Part shown: piece after piece, positions 1 through 8,114 of the stretch | Layout: the number at the start of each line of letters is the position of its first letter | Position numbering within the stretch: the stretch's first letter is position 1 | NCBI RefSeq assembly: GCF_050296195.1 | Contig: NZ_JBNKRB010000002.1 | Direction: 5' to 3' (one strand) | DNA from: Gynuella sp050296195 | GTDB lineage: Bacteria > Pseudomonadota > Gammaproteobacteria > Pseudomonadales > Natronospirillaceae | DNA length: 64,000 bases | Translations under genes and position numbers: made by a program | Notes under the pieces: generated by a model | Seen by the model: the letters and a program-made list of their open reading frames with translations, nothing else | Told to the model about the DNA's origin: nothing | Database searches by the model: none

Positions 1-522
1 ATTATCAACCGCTTGAAACAGGCCGATGCCAAGACACTTGATAAGGTATGGAACTCCATTAGCAATTCCCATAAACAGGAACCGGTGATGCTACTGACCT
101 ATTGCCACCGGTTAACGGAACAGGGACGTCAGCAACAGGCCGAAACATTGCTGCGCAAACACATCAGCCAGCAATATGATCAGGAATCCATTCTCGCTTA
201 TGGCGAATTGAACGCCGATGCCAAACAACAATTACTCGCGGCTGAAGGCTGGTTACGGGAACGCCCCAACAATATAGAGCTACTCGTTACCCTGGGACGC
301 CTCAGCCTCAAAAACCAACTCTGGGGCAAAGCGCTGGAGTATCTCAAAATGGCAGTCTCGCTTGGGCATTGCCCATTAGGTCATGCTGAACTGGCAAGGC
401 TCTACGCCGCCATGGGCGAACAACAGCTCAGTCATGAGCACCTGCAACAGTATGTGGCAATGACCGAATCATTGCCCCAATTGCCAATGCCGGATCACGA
501 TCAACAGTCAAAGGCCTCTTAA
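1..522 (+). CDS. hemY: HemY-type TPR protein, C-terminal part
   Basis: The reading frame is open from base 1 to the TAA at 520-522, so only about the last 173 residues of a gene that starts outside the window are visible. The sequence is a run of amphipathic TPR-like helices (for example RPNNIELLVTLGRL, then GKALEYLKMAV and HAELARLYAAMGE), which matches the C-terminal TPR half of HemY. HemY is an inner-membrane-anchored protein encoded at the end of hemCDX-type operons, and its exact role in haem or envelope biology is unsettled. Its membrane segments lie in the N-terminal half, so none is expected here. It converges on rsmE and the two stop codons overlap by 4 nt. The family call rests on pattern and position after an unseen upstream region. 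Confidence 0.72.
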   Translation: MINRLKQADAKTLDKVWNSISNSHKQEPVMLLTYCHRLTEQGRQQQAETLLRKHISQQYDQESILAYGELNADAKQQLLAAEGWLRERPNNIELLVTLGRLSLKNQLWGKALEYLKMAVSLGHCPLGHAELARLYAAMGEQQLSHEHLQQYVAMTESLPQLPMPDHDQQSKAS

Positions 523-1244
523 AAATCCCCCCACTGCGCCTGCAACAAGGTCAAAGCAACCAGAGGCGCAGTTTCTGTTCGGAGTATCCGTGGACCAATC
601 AAGGTGGCATTAAAATCGGCTTTTTCTGCTTCGATGATCTCGTGATCGGATAACCCGCCCTCCGGCCCAACCAGCAACGCAACAGATTGGGGTCGATTGA
701 ACTCACGTATAGGTTTCGCTGCTTTAGGGTGTAATACCAACCTCAGCATCTCTGTCCGAGCGGATAACCATGCAGACAACGGCGTGATGGCATGTACCTC
801 TGGTACCTGATGACGAAAACACTGCTCACAGGCACTGACACAGATCTGCTGCCAGTGTTGCTGTTTCTTCTCTTGCCGCTCACCTTTCAAGCGTACCTCA
901 CAGCGTTCTGACGTCAGAGGTGTCACTTCCGTGACGCCCAGTTCTACAGCTTTCTGCAGGGCAAACTCAAACCGGTCTCCCTTAGATAAGACAATGCCCA
1001 AATGGGTATGCAGAGGAGACTCACGATTCACAGCTTCCACTTGCAGAATTCTGACCTTGGCACTGTGCCGGTCAGATGTCTCCAGTACGGCAACAAATTC
1101 GTTCTGGCTATTGTTGAACAGTACCAGCTCCTGACCCGGCTTCATCCGCAATACTTTTAACAAATGCTGTGAAGCACCAGTCTCCAGTTCAACCACACTG
1201 TCCAGCATCAGTGGTTGGGGTGTAAAAATACGAGGCACTCGCAT
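519..1244 (-). CDS. rsmE: 16S rRNA m3U1498 methyltransferase RsmE
   Basis: This 241-residue protein is the usual RsmE length. RsmE transfers a methyl group from S-adenosylmethionine to N3 of U1498 in 16S rRNA. The N-terminal PUA-like part begins MRVPRIFTP and includes HLLKVLRMKPGQ. The C-terminal SPOUT (trefoil-knot) methyltransferase domain shows ALQKAVELGVTEVTPL, LLVGPEGGLSDHEI (SAM-binding knot loop) and LGPRILRTETAPL-like residues (here IGPRILRTETAPL). The ATG at 1244 is preceded by GGAG at a good distance. It follows pepP on the same strand by 14 nt, so ygfB-pepP-rsmE probably form one transcript. All expected motifs are present. Confidence 0.95.
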   Translation of the reverse strand: MRVPRIFTPQPLMLDSVVELETGASQHLLKVLRMKPGQELVLFNNSQNEFVAVLETSDRHSAKVRILQVEAVNRESPLHTHLGIVLSKGDRFEFALQKAVELGVTEVTPLTSERCEVRLKGERQEKKQQHWQQICVSACEQCFRHQVPEVHAITPLSAWLSARTEMLRLVLHPKAAKPIREFNRPQSVALLVGPEGGLSDHEIIEAEKADFNATLIGPRILRTETAPLVALTLLQAQWGDF

Positions 1245-1258
1245 GTCTGCTCCTTAAT

Positions 1259-2593
1259 TCACAATAATGACCACTGCCGTCCCGCCATCAGATCCTCAAT
1301 ATCTTCAACGGTTTTCGGCAACTGCTTGCTTAAAACATCCTGACCATCACGGGTAACCAGTACCGTATCTTCAATCCGTATCCCGGTGCCACGAAGCGTA
1401 GGACTCACCCGGTCATTATCAGTCTGAATATAAATACCGGGCTCCACGGTCAGCACCATGCCGGGTTCAAGTATCCGCCACTGACCACCAATCCGATAAT
1501 CCCCAACATCATGCGCATCCAGACCCAGCCAATGACTGGTACGGTACTTGAAAAATGGCTGAACAAGGTTTTGCGCCATTGCAGCTTCATAACTGCCGGC
1601 TATCCATCCCATCGCCAGCAACCCTTCAGTCATCACCTTCGTCGCTGTCTGATGGGGAAGATCAAATGTCACGCCTGGACGAATCACCGAAATTGCGGCG
1701 GTCTGGGCTGCCAGTACCAGTTCATACAGCTGTCGCTGTTCAGCACTGAAATGCCCACTGATCGGATAGGTTCGGGAAATATCCATGGCGTAGTACTGGT
1801 ATTCACATCCGGCATCCACCATCAGCAACCCATCTTTGCCCAGTTTTTTGTCATTACGACTGTAGTGCAATATGCAGGCATTGGCCCCGGAAGCAACGAT
1901 GGGAGGATACGCAACCCGCTGCGCACCGGAACGCATAAACTCATACTCCAGTTCAGCCTGTAGTTCGTACTCAAATACTCCCGGACGAACACAACTCAAC
2001 ATACGTTTGTGAGCTGCTACGGAAATATCGGCAGCCTTGCGTAACAAGCTGATTTCAGCAGCTGATTTCACCAGCCGCTGTTCATGCAGCAAGTGTCTGA
2101 GATCAGAAAAGTCCTCAGGCGGTAATGCCCCGATACTCTGCTTCTGGCGAATTGTCCGGGTCCATTCCATGAGCATGTGATCCAGGCGGGGATTGGCACC
2201 GATGATGGTATAAACACGGCTGCGACCTTCGATCAAACCCGGCAGAATTTCGTCCAGATCAGCAATGGGGAAGGCATCATCCACGCCCAACAGGCTGATC
2301 GCATGCTCCGGACCAGTCAACGGCCCATGCCATTCTTCCCAGTCCGGATTACGTTCAAGACAAAATATCAGCTCAGTCCCCTGCTCCCGTCCAGGACATA
2401 ACACTAACCAGCTGTCCGGTTCTTCAAAGCCGGTCAGATAATAGAAGTCGCTGTCCTGTCGAAACGGATAATGAATGTCACGGTTACGGACCGTCAAACT
2501 GGCAGATGGAATAATGGCAATGGAATTATCTGCCATCTCTGACATTAGACGCTGTCTGCGACGACGGAACTCAGCCTTGGCAACTCTGGTCAC
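1259..2593 (-). CDS. pepP: Xaa-Pro aminopeptidase PepP
   Basis: This is a 444-residue metallopeptidase that removes N-terminal residues preceding proline in the cytoplasm. An N-terminal creatinase-like domain (YPFRQDSDFYYLTGFEEPDSW) precedes the pita-bread catalytic domain. Dinuclear metal ligands can be read in MVDAGCEYQYYAMDISRTYP (two Asp), the TSHWLGLDAHDVG His region, VEPGIYI (Glu) and GTGIRIEDTVLVT (Glu). The start is a GTG at 2593, which gives an N-terminus (MTRVAKAEFRRRRQRL) aligned with the E. coli enzyme. It lies 11 nt after ygfB and 14 nt before rsmE on the same strand. In E. coli the pepP neighbourhood continues into ubiH/visC; here rsmE follows instead. Confidence 0.95.
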   Translation of the reverse strand: MTRVAKAEFRRRRQRLMSEMADNSIAIIPSASLTVRNRDIHYPFRQDSDFYYLTGFEEPDSWLVLCPGREQGTELIFCLERNPDWEEWHGPLTGPEHAISLLGVDDAFPIADLDEILPGLIEGRSRVYTIIGANPRLDHMLMEWTRTIRQKQSIGALPPEDFSDLRHLLHEQRLVKSAAEISLLRKAADISVAAHKRMLSCVRPGVFEYELQAELEYEFMRSGAQRVAYPPIVASGANACILHYSRNDKKLGKDGLLMVDAGCEYQYYAMDISRTYPISGHFSAEQRQLYELVLAAQTAAISVIRPGVTFDLPHQTATKVMTEGLLAMGWIAGSYEAAMAQNLVQPFFKYRTSHWLGLDAHDVGDYRIGGQWRILEPGMVLTVEPGIYIQTDNDRVSPTLRGTGIRIEDTVLVTRDGQDVLSKQLPKTVEDIEDLMAGRQWSLL

Positions 2594-2604
2594 TCACGCA
2601 CCAA

Positions 2605-3165
2605 TTAATGGGTTGTACTATCGGATTCTTCAGACTTCGGTAATTCATTGAACTCCAGAAACAGACTCAGAGCAGAAAGACGTACATGCTCAAACACCGT
2701 CATCCAGTCTGCCTCATCACTGTCGTCAGCATCCTGCTCCTGCAGTAACGAAATTTCAGACAGATCCGAAATAATTTCTCCGGCCTCCTGCGTCATCTTC
2801 GACAAATCCCGCCCGCTGAGCCCCAAGCCACTGATAAAAGCAGAACACCAGGATGCCAACTCAGCGAGCCGTTTAGGGATCTCCTGACCATCTGCCACGA
2901 AAACCGGCCGAAATAACATCTGCTCGTCCTGCAGAACCTCCAGCATATTGTCGTAGAACTCAATCAACTCTACCTTGGTGTCCGGATCAGCACTCTGATC
3001 GGTTTCCATCACTTCAATTGCCTGAGCGATAAACTGCTCAGCCGTAAACCGACCTCCGGCACACAAATGTCCCGCGATGGCACCATGAATCATTGCAGGT
3101 GTGGCTCTGGCTCCGAGGCGGGTACATAGGTGCAATACCCTTTCATAATCAAATTGTTCAGACAT
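2605..3165 (-). CDS. ygfB: YgfB/UPF0149 family protein
   Basis: This 186-residue acidic, all-helical protein is of the UPF0149 family and is typical in length. Its characteristic central segment (ASWCSAFISGLGLSGRD, then EAGEIISDLSEISL) and the C-terminal FEHVRLSALSLFLEFNEL are visible. In Pseudomonas, YgfB has been linked to control of ampDh3 and beta-lactam resistance; in most bacteria the role is unknown. It is the first gene of a likely ygfB-pepP-rsmE operon and is divergent from the TIGR02449/zapA genes, with 238 bp between them that must carry both promoters. The ATG at 3165 is preceded by a GGAAG-type ribosome site. Confidence 0.88.
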   Translation of the reverse strand: MSEQFDYERVLHLCTRLGARATPAMIHGAIAGHLCAGGRFTAEQFIAQAIEVMETDQSADPDTKVELIEFYDNMLEVLQDEQMLFRPVFVADGQEIPKRLAELASWCSAFISGLGLSGRDLSKMTQEAGEIISDLSEISLLQEQDADDSDEADWMTVFEHVRLSALSLFLEFNELPKSEESDSTTH

Positions 3166-3403
3166 TCATTCTTCCAAGTATTCATCGTCATTGCTGCTGG
3201 CAAAACTCTGGACGGTTCAAAAAACAGTCAGTGAGACAACCGAACAGACCTGAATAAATCCTAACACTGGTCATAACTGATGTCTGCGCTGATTGATTAT
3301 CCAGGTGTCGGCTTTTATAGTACTGAGGGTCTGTTGTCGTTTAGGTTCTGTTCAAGAAACTGTAAACACAACAGTCCCATGCGTCTTGAGCAGAAGAAAT
3401 TTC

Positions 3404-3610
3404 ATGAGCAACACTGATCTGAAAACACTGGCGTCCAAAGTTGAAGAGCTGCTGGAAGCCTACCAAAGCCTGGAAAAAGAAAACCAATTACTACGTGCTG
3501 AACGTACGCACTGGCATTCCGAACGCAAACGCCTGATTCAGCAAAATGAACTTGCGAGACAAAAAGTGGAAGCCATGATCGAGCGGCTAAAAAAAATGGA
3601 GTCTGAATAA
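3404..3610 (+). CDS. TIGR02449 small coiled-coil protein
   Basis: A 68-residue protein is made almost entirely of one coiled coil (LASKVEELLEAYQSLEKEN, then LIQQNELARQKVEAMIERL). Proteins of this size directly before zapA are common in gammaproteobacteria and are classified as TIGR02449; their function is not established, but the location suggests a link to Z-ring or cell-division factors. An upstream in-frame TTG exists at 3293, but the extra 37 residues do not look like protein of this family, so the ATG at 3404 is chosen. Its TAA overlaps the zapA ATG by one base (TAATG), so translation is probably coupled. Confidence 0.8.
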   Translation: MSNTDLKTLASKVEELLEAYQSLEKENQLLRAERTHWHSERKRLIQQNELARQKVEAMIERLKKMESE

Positions 3611-3912
3611 TGAAGCCTGCTGCCAAGCTTATTTCTGTAACGATTCTGGATCGAGAATATAATGTTGCCTGTCCTGATGGGCAGGAACACGAGCTACAAA
3701 AGGCCGCCAGCTTCCTAGATAAAAAGATGCAGGAAATCAAATCCAGCGGCAAGGTGTTCGGAATGGAGCGCATTGCCGTAATGGCGGCTTTGAACCTGAC
3801 TCACGAGTTGCTGCATCAGGATGAAATGGACAGCAGCGAATCAGTGGAAATTGAAAAAATAACCGAAAAAATCGATCAGGCACTGGGAGCGGGTCGCCAG
3901 CTGGAACTTTGA
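3610..3912 (+). CDS. zapA: Cell division protein ZapA
   Basis: This 100-residue protein binds and cross-links FtsZ filaments at the division site. The N-terminal globular part contains the typical TILDREYNVACPDGQEHELQ and AASFLDKKMQEIKSSGKV segments, followed by IAVMAALNLTHELL and a C-terminal dimerising helix. Length and order match the family. It overlaps the upstream coiled-coil gene by one base and is followed by the 6S RNA gene, the conserved gammaproteobacterial arrangement zapA - ssrS - fau. Confidence 0.95.
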   Translation: MKPAAKLISVTILDREYNVACPDGQEHELQKAASFLDKKMQEIKSSGKVFGMERIAVMAALNLTHELLHQDEMDSSESVEIEKITEKIDQALGAGRQLEL

Positions 3913-4048
3913 TGGCTTTTCAACATCACCACGATCATCCGTCAAGCCATATGACACGATATTCTGGAAGTTGATATTTGAAAACAAATCTATCTAACCA
4001 GTTTTTTGTTTTCGCAAAGTCAAGACCTGTTATTCTGATATTTTTTCT

Positions 4049-4054
4049 TATAAT
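4049..4054 (+). promoter_or_regulatory. -10 element of the 6S RNA promoter
   Basis: A perfect TATAAT hexamer ends 7 bases before the start of the long closing helix of the 6S RNA at 4062. No strong -35 hexamer is visible at the normal spacing; CCTGTT at 4026-4031 is the nearest match. The perfect -10 and its distance to the RNA 5' end support a sigma-70 promoter. Confidence 0.6.
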
Positions 4055-4061
4055 GGTCATC

Positions 4062-4270
4062 ACCCTGGGCTATTCGCCAGCGATTAAGACCTCGAGCCGA
4101 TAATCTGAATTTCGGAGGTTCCTGCGCTGGCGCTGTGAGCATGTCCAAACCTTAACGGCCCCCTGACTTCGGTCATGGCCCGCGGGTACTGGAAAGCCTT
4201 TTGCGCCACTAGGGCCGCCACCTTGAACTCCATGGTTCAAGGGCTTTATTCGGCAGCGGTAGTCTGGGGT
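4062..4270 (+). ncRNA. ssrS: 6S RNA
   Basis: About 209 nt between zapA and fau form the expected long, bulged hairpin. The ends pair over 11 positions including G-U pairs (4062-4072 with 4260-4270). Recognisable conserved blocks are CGAGCCGATA near 4093, GAGCATG near 4137, GCCTT near 4196 and the downstream CACCTTGAACTCCATGGTTC hairpin at about 4220, which closely resembles the E. coli molecule. 6S RNA binds the sigma-70 RNA polymerase holoenzyme as an open-promoter mimic and lowers transcription in stationary phase. A pyrimidine-rich run (4270-4286) follows and may serve as the 3' terminator. The exact ends are inferred from the helix. Confidence 0.9.
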
Positions 4271-4293
4271 TTCTCTTCTTTTTCTGAACGCTT

Positions 4294-4878
4294 ATGAATT
4301 CAAAAGATCAACTTCGTAAACACATACGATCACTCCGGCGGCAACTTACCCCCTCTCAGCAGCAACATGCCAGCGAAGGCCTGGTAAACCAACTGCGCGC
4401 CCACGACGTTTATCAGCAAAGCGAATCTATTGCCCTCTATCTTGCCAATGATGGAGAAATTTCAGTTCAACCTCTGGCCGAATACGCTTGGCAGCAGGGC
4501 AAAAAACTCTATCTGCCGGTACTCAATGCAAACACCGGAGTATCACTGATATTCAAGCGATGGCTACCTGACAGTGAATTTGAGCCTAACAGGTTTCGAA
4601 TTCCGGAACCGGTTACCAACGAGACAATTGAGGCCCAGGCACTGGACTTAGTCTGCTTTCCGCTAGTGGCATTTGATACTCAAGGGGGGCGACTGGGAAT
4701 GGGAGGAGGTTTTTACGACCGAACCTTTTCGTTTACCTTAGAGGAATCATGCGCAACGCCAATATTGTGGGGAATGGCTCATGAATGTCAGGAAGTAGAG
4801 ATAGTACCGAAAGAGGACTGGGATATTCCATTGAGCAGTATTATTACCGATCAACGCTGGTATGAAGTGAAAAACTAA
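4294..4878 (+). CDS. fau: 5-formyltetrahydrofolate cyclo-ligase
   Basis: This 194-residue enzyme (also called YgfA/MTHFS) converts 5-formyltetrahydrofolate to 5,10-methenyltetrahydrofolate with ATP. Visible family signatures are the basic N-terminus KDQLRKHIRSLRRQLTP, ALYLANDGEISVQPL, the substrate loop LVCFPLVAFDTQGGRLGMGGGFYDRTF and the C-terminal DWDIPLSSIITDQRWY. It begins 24 nt after the 6S RNA and is often co-transcribed with it as a longer precursor, which fits the spacing here. Confidence 0.95.
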   Translation: MNSKDQLRKHIRSLRRQLTPSQQQHASEGLVNQLRAHDVYQQSESIALYLANDGEISVQPLAEYAWQQGKKLYLPVLNANTGVSLIFKRWLPDSEFEPNRFRIPEPVTNETIEAQALDLVCFPLVAFDTQGGRLGMGGGFYDRTFSFTLEESCATPILWGMAHECQEVEIVPKEDWDIPLSSIITDQRWYEVKN

Positions 4879-4881
4879 TGC

Positions 4882-5046
4882 TCAGTCAGTGCTGACCAGT
4901 GAAGATGACATATTAACTGCCGCAACTGCCGCTTTAGCAGAAGAACTCTCTCGATGGTCATGCTGACTGGTAAACCCACTCAAAACCAAACTAAGCCCAA
5001 ATACAATAACCAGAACTATAATCATATCCGGCTTATGGCGCTGCAT
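4882..5046 (-). CDS. Small single-pass membrane peptide, unknown
   Basis: A 54-residue protein has one hydrophobic helix (DMIIVLVIVFGLSLVLSGF) and a polar, alanine-rich tail. The ATG at 5046 is preceded by AGGAG 8 nt upstream, a convincing ribosome site. An in-frame start at 5097 would add 17 residues but lacks such a site. It is convergent with fau (3 nt between stops) and divergent from the EVE gene. I do not recognise the family; it could be a small stress-related membrane protein. That it is real rests on the ribosome site, the clean transmembrane segment and the lack of another gene in this interval. Confidence 0.5.
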   Translation of the reverse strand: MQRHKPDMIIVLVIVFGLSLVLSGFTSQHDHRESSSAKAAVAAVNMSSSLVSTD

Positions 5047-5198
5047 AGAAACTCCTGAACATTTTTGGATTATCTTTTTTTGGATAAAAACAGGCAATTA
5101 AGGCACCATGCCCGTTTTGCCGCACATTTTGCTATCAAGTATTATAACATTCCGTGATCAAGAACAATCTTTCATGAATTTCTGGGAGAAATTTAATC

Positions 5199-5666
5199 AT
5201 GACTTACTGGCTCATGAAGAGTGAACCTGACGTATTCAGCATCGATGACCTGGCTAACTGTCCCAAAGAAACCGACCACTGGGACGGCATTCGAAACTAT
5301 ATGGCCCGCAATTTTATGCGCGACAGTATGCAGGTAGGAGACGAAGTTCTGTTTTATCATTCCAATGCTAAGCCTCCACACGTTGCTGGTCGAGCCAAAA
5401 TCACCAGCACTGCTTATCCTGACCATACCGCATTCGACCCAAATTCAAAATATTACGACCCGAAATCCGATCCGGACAATCCACGCTGGGTAATGGTCGA
5501 TGTTACTTTTGTCCGTAAATTCAAAAACAGCGTGCCTTTAACCGATATCAAAGCCAATCCAAAACTGAGCAAAATGATGCTGCTAACCCATGGCCGCCTA
5601 TCTATCTCCAAAGTCGCAGAAGATGAATGGATCGAGATCCATCAAATGGCAGGCGAAAAGGTCTAA
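5199..5666 (+). CDS. EVE domain protein
   Basis: This 155-residue single-domain EVE protein (PUA-like fold) starts MTYWLMKSEPDVFSIDDLA and contains the WDGIRNYMARNFMRDSMQVGD and VLFYHSNAKPPHVAGRAKI segments typical of the family. EVE domains bind modified bases in DNA or RNA; stand-alone proteins of this length are widespread in proteobacteria and their physiological role is open. The ATG has GGGAGAAA upstream. It converges on astE with a 4-nt overlap of the 3' ends. Confidence 0.9.
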   Translation: MTYWLMKSEPDVFSIDDLANCPKETDHWDGIRNYMARNFMRDSMQVGDEVLFYHSNAKPPHVAGRAKITSTAYPDHTAFDPNSKYYDPKSDPDNPRWVMVDVTFVRKFKNSVPLTDIKANPKLSKMMLLTHGRLSISKVAEDEWIEIHQMAGEKV

Positions 5667-6667
5667 TCGTTTTTTTGCACCAACAGAGCGGCCCGATGCC
5701 CAAACTCCACATTTGGATTTGGAAACACGATCAACTCCGGCCGCCCCTGTACCCGATATTCCTGCTCATGATCCCGCCAAACCAGTTCTCCAGACAAATA
5801 CTCAGAGAAATTCTCCTGGTCCGCCGCGACCATCAATTCAAAATGCTCGCCTGTGCGGATGACCTCTGAGCGAACGGAGTAAAACTCCATCTGCCGATCA
5901 GGCGTTACAATGCTGTCAGGCTCGCACAGCCATGCTGCCAAAGCATCATACACATTTTGATAAGCTGTCAGATCATTCTGGCCAAACGGACGTACCCTGC
6001 CAAGCTCCAGAGTATAACTGCGGGCACCATGCTGCAGGCCACTATAAGAAGAAAATGTGGATCCCGCTTTGTGCATCAATAATGTGGCTTCAATACCCAT
6101 CGCCAGTAGCAGCTGAATATCTTGTTGCAGGTAAGCCCTGTTTTCCACATAAGGAAAAATGGCAAACCGTTCTTTTCTGGACCTCCTGATAGCCGTATGC
6201 AAATCCAGGTGTAACTTTTCTGCCTGACCGTGACGCATCAGAAAGTCATCCACCAGACGACACAATAGATTGGCACGACTTAGCTCAATGGAGGGTTTAT
6301 ACGTATTGCGACGGAGGGGTTCGACAAACAAGCGGTTCAGGTTGGTTTCGATATAACGCTGCTCCTGCCTCATCGCTTGAGGATGTCCCAGAATGATCAA
6401 CAATGAACACTGCAGTTGAATATGCCCTGCCAATATTGCTGTGACCAGGTTATTTATGATTTCGATCGGAGCAGTTTCATTCCCATGAACACCTGCAGAA
6501 AGCACCAACGCATGCCCGGCAGAATGACTCGGACTGAACTCAAGCACTCCGGTTGCATGAAACAATATCTGCATCCCATCCTGCTGGACCACTTCAAAAG
6601 AACAATCGTCTGTGACCAGAGTATGGGCTAAAAAATCATGGCCGGGTAAAAACAGGTTGCTGTTCAT
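5663..6667 (-). CDS. astE: Succinylglutamate desuccinylase AstE
   Basis: This 334-residue zinc hydrolase catalyses the last step of the arginine succinyltransferase pathway, N-succinylglutamate to glutamate and succinate. Zinc ligands are seen in GVHGNETAPIE (His and Glu) and HLDLHTAI (His), and the catalytic Glu is probably in SYTLELGRVRPFG. Its ATG overlaps the stop of the upstream permease gene (ATGA), so it is translationally coupled to the amino-acid transporter. The other ast genes are not in the window. The pairing strongly suggests that the transporter imports arginine or ornithine. Confidence 0.9.
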   Translation of the reverse strand: MNSNLFLPGHDFLAHTLVTDDCSFEVVQQDGMQILFHATGVLEFSPSHSAGHALVLSAGVHGNETAPIEIINNLVTAILAGHIQLQCSLLIILGHPQAMRQEQRYIETNLNRLFVEPLRRNTYKPSIELSRANLLCRLVDDFLMRHGQAEKLHLDLHTAIRRSRKERFAIFPYVENRAYLQQDIQLLLAMGIEATLLMHKAGSTFSSYSGLQHGARSYTLELGRVRPFGQNDLTAYQNVYDALAAWLCEPDSIVTPDRQMEFYSVRSEVIRTGEHFELMVAADQENFSEYLSGELVWRDHEQEYRVQGRPELIVFPNPNVEFGHRAALLVQKND

Positions 6668-7386
6668 GTTTTTAGAGGACGCATATAGGCTAACACTCTC
6701 TGTTCAATTTTTTTGAAAATGAACACAATAGAAAACGTGATGCAGAGATAGATACAAGCGACGAAAATAAATGCTTCAAAAGGGGCGTAGTATTTGGAGT
6801 AAACATTTTGGGCCGCGCCGGTTAAATCAACAATAGTCACCACACTGGCAATAGCGCTGGCATGCAACATGAAAATCACCTCATTGGAGTAAGCCGGCAA
6901 TGCGCGCCGAAATGCCGCTGGCAGAATAATACGGCGCATTCTTGTCCACCATCCCATTCCATAAGCCTGTGCAGCTTCAAGCTCGCCATGATCAGTCGCA
7001 ACGATAGAACCATAAATAATTTCGGTCGTATAGGCAGCGGTATTCAACACAAATGCAATTAAAGCAGGATAAAACGGTTCCCTGAAGATACTCCACCAGA
7101 ATGTATCCTGAATTCCGTTAATATATGGAATTCCATAATAAATAATATATAGCTGAACCAATAAAGGCGTGCCGCGAAACACATAACAATAAAACCAGAT
7201 CGGCCAGACAATAAGCGGATTTTTCAATGTGCGCAGCACTGCAAAAGGCACAGATAGAAACAATCCAATTAATAACGATAAAAACACCAATTGTATGGTA
7301 GTGACAAATCCACCCCAATAGGTCATAAGTGTTTCGGGAGTAAAAATCTGATTTTGTTCCAATAACTGCAAAAGACTGTCAAACAT
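6664..7386 (-). CDS. aotM: Basic amino-acid ABC transporter permease (HisM/AotM type)
   Basis: This 240-residue inner-membrane permease of the polar amino-acid uptake family has about five hydrophobic helices, beginning with TTIQLVFLSLLIGLFLSVPFA. The cytoplasmic EAA loop that docks on the ATPase reads ELEAAQAYGMGWWTRMRRIILPAA. It pairs with the neighbouring HisQ-type subunit as a heterodimer. It starts 4 nt after that gene and overlaps astE by 4 nt. HisM/ArtM/AotM cannot be separated by eye; the linked astE favours arginine or ornithine. Confidence 0.85.
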   Translation of the reverse strand: MFDSLLQLLEQNQIFTPETLMTYWGGFVTTIQLVFLSLLIGLFLSVPFAVLRTLKNPLIVWPIWFYCYVFRGTPLLVQLYIIYYGIPYINGIQDTFWWSIFREPFYPALIAFVLNTAAYTTEIIYGSIVATDHGELEAAQAYGMGWWTRMRRIILPAAFRRALPAYSNEVIFMLHASAIASVVTIVDLTGAAQNVYSKYYAPFEAFIFVACIYLCITFSIVFIFKKIEQRVLAYMRPLKT

Positions 7387-7390
7387 GCAC

Positions 7391-8092
7391 TTACCCTTTC
7401 ACAAACCCAACACTGAATTTGCGTTTTAAATAACTCAATAACACTTCTGATATAAAAGTAATCGCAAGATAGACAATCACAACAGGGATAAAAAACTTGA
7501 AGGGCTCATGAACCGCACCCGACGCTTCTTTCGCCAAACGCACCATATCCGTAAGGCCAATCACAGATACCAAAGCAGTGGTTTTTAGCAATACCATCCA
7601 GTTATTACCCAAACCAGGCAATGCAAAACGCATCATTTGTGGAAACAGGATACGGATAAATATCCGCCACTTACCCATCCCATAGGCGACTGCTGCCTCT
7701 ATCTGTCCTTTCGAAACAGACATATATGCGCCACGGAAAGTTTCTGCCATATAAGCGCCAAAAATAAAACCGATCGTCAGAATACCCGTCACAAACGCAT
7801 CTATATCGATAAAATGCCGGGTACCAAACTGAACGTTGTACCAGATAACAATTTTGTTAACGATAATCTGAGCTCCGAAAAAAATCAGCAGCATCAGAAC
7901 CAGGTCAGGAACACCACGGATAACCGTGGTATATACCGTGGCAACAACCCTCAATGAACGCTTATTGCTGAGCTTGGCCAATGCTCCAGCCAAACCAAGC
8001 AATACCGCCATTATCATGGACAGAACAGCCACTTCCAGTGTCAGGAAGGCCCCCTTGAATATGGATAGCCCATAACCATGAAAATCAAACAT
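7391..8092 (-). CDS. aotQ: Basic amino-acid ABC transporter permease (HisQ/AotQ type)
   Basis: This 233-residue permease is partner of the downstream HisM-type gene. It opens with the typical GYGLSIFKGAFLTLEVAVLS helix, has the periplasmic and membrane pattern of the family, and an EAA loop (QIEAAVAYGMGKWRIFIRILFPQ). The gene sits 22 nt after the binding-protein gene and 4 nt before aotM in a tight run. Substrate is inferred from astE and the ArgT/HisJ-like binding protein. Confidence 0.85.
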   Translation of the reverse strand: MFDFHGYGLSIFKGAFLTLEVAVLSMIMAVLLGLAGALAKLSNKRSLRVVATVYTTVIRGVPDLVLMLLIFFGAQIIVNKIVIWYNVQFGTRHFIDIDAFVTGILTIGFIFGAYMAETFRGAYMSVSKGQIEAAVAYGMGKWRIFIRILFPQMMRFALPGLGNNWMVLLKTTALVSVIGLTDMVRLAKEASGAVHEPFKFFIPVVIVYLAITFISEVLLSYLKRKFSVGFVKG

Positions 8093-8114
8093 ACCGTTCT
8101 GTCCGTCTTAGTGC

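Noticed and set aside
5590..5869. Plus-strand frames of 80-90 codons crossing the EVE/astE junction.
   Set aside because: They overlap two well-supported genes and have proline-rich, non-family content.
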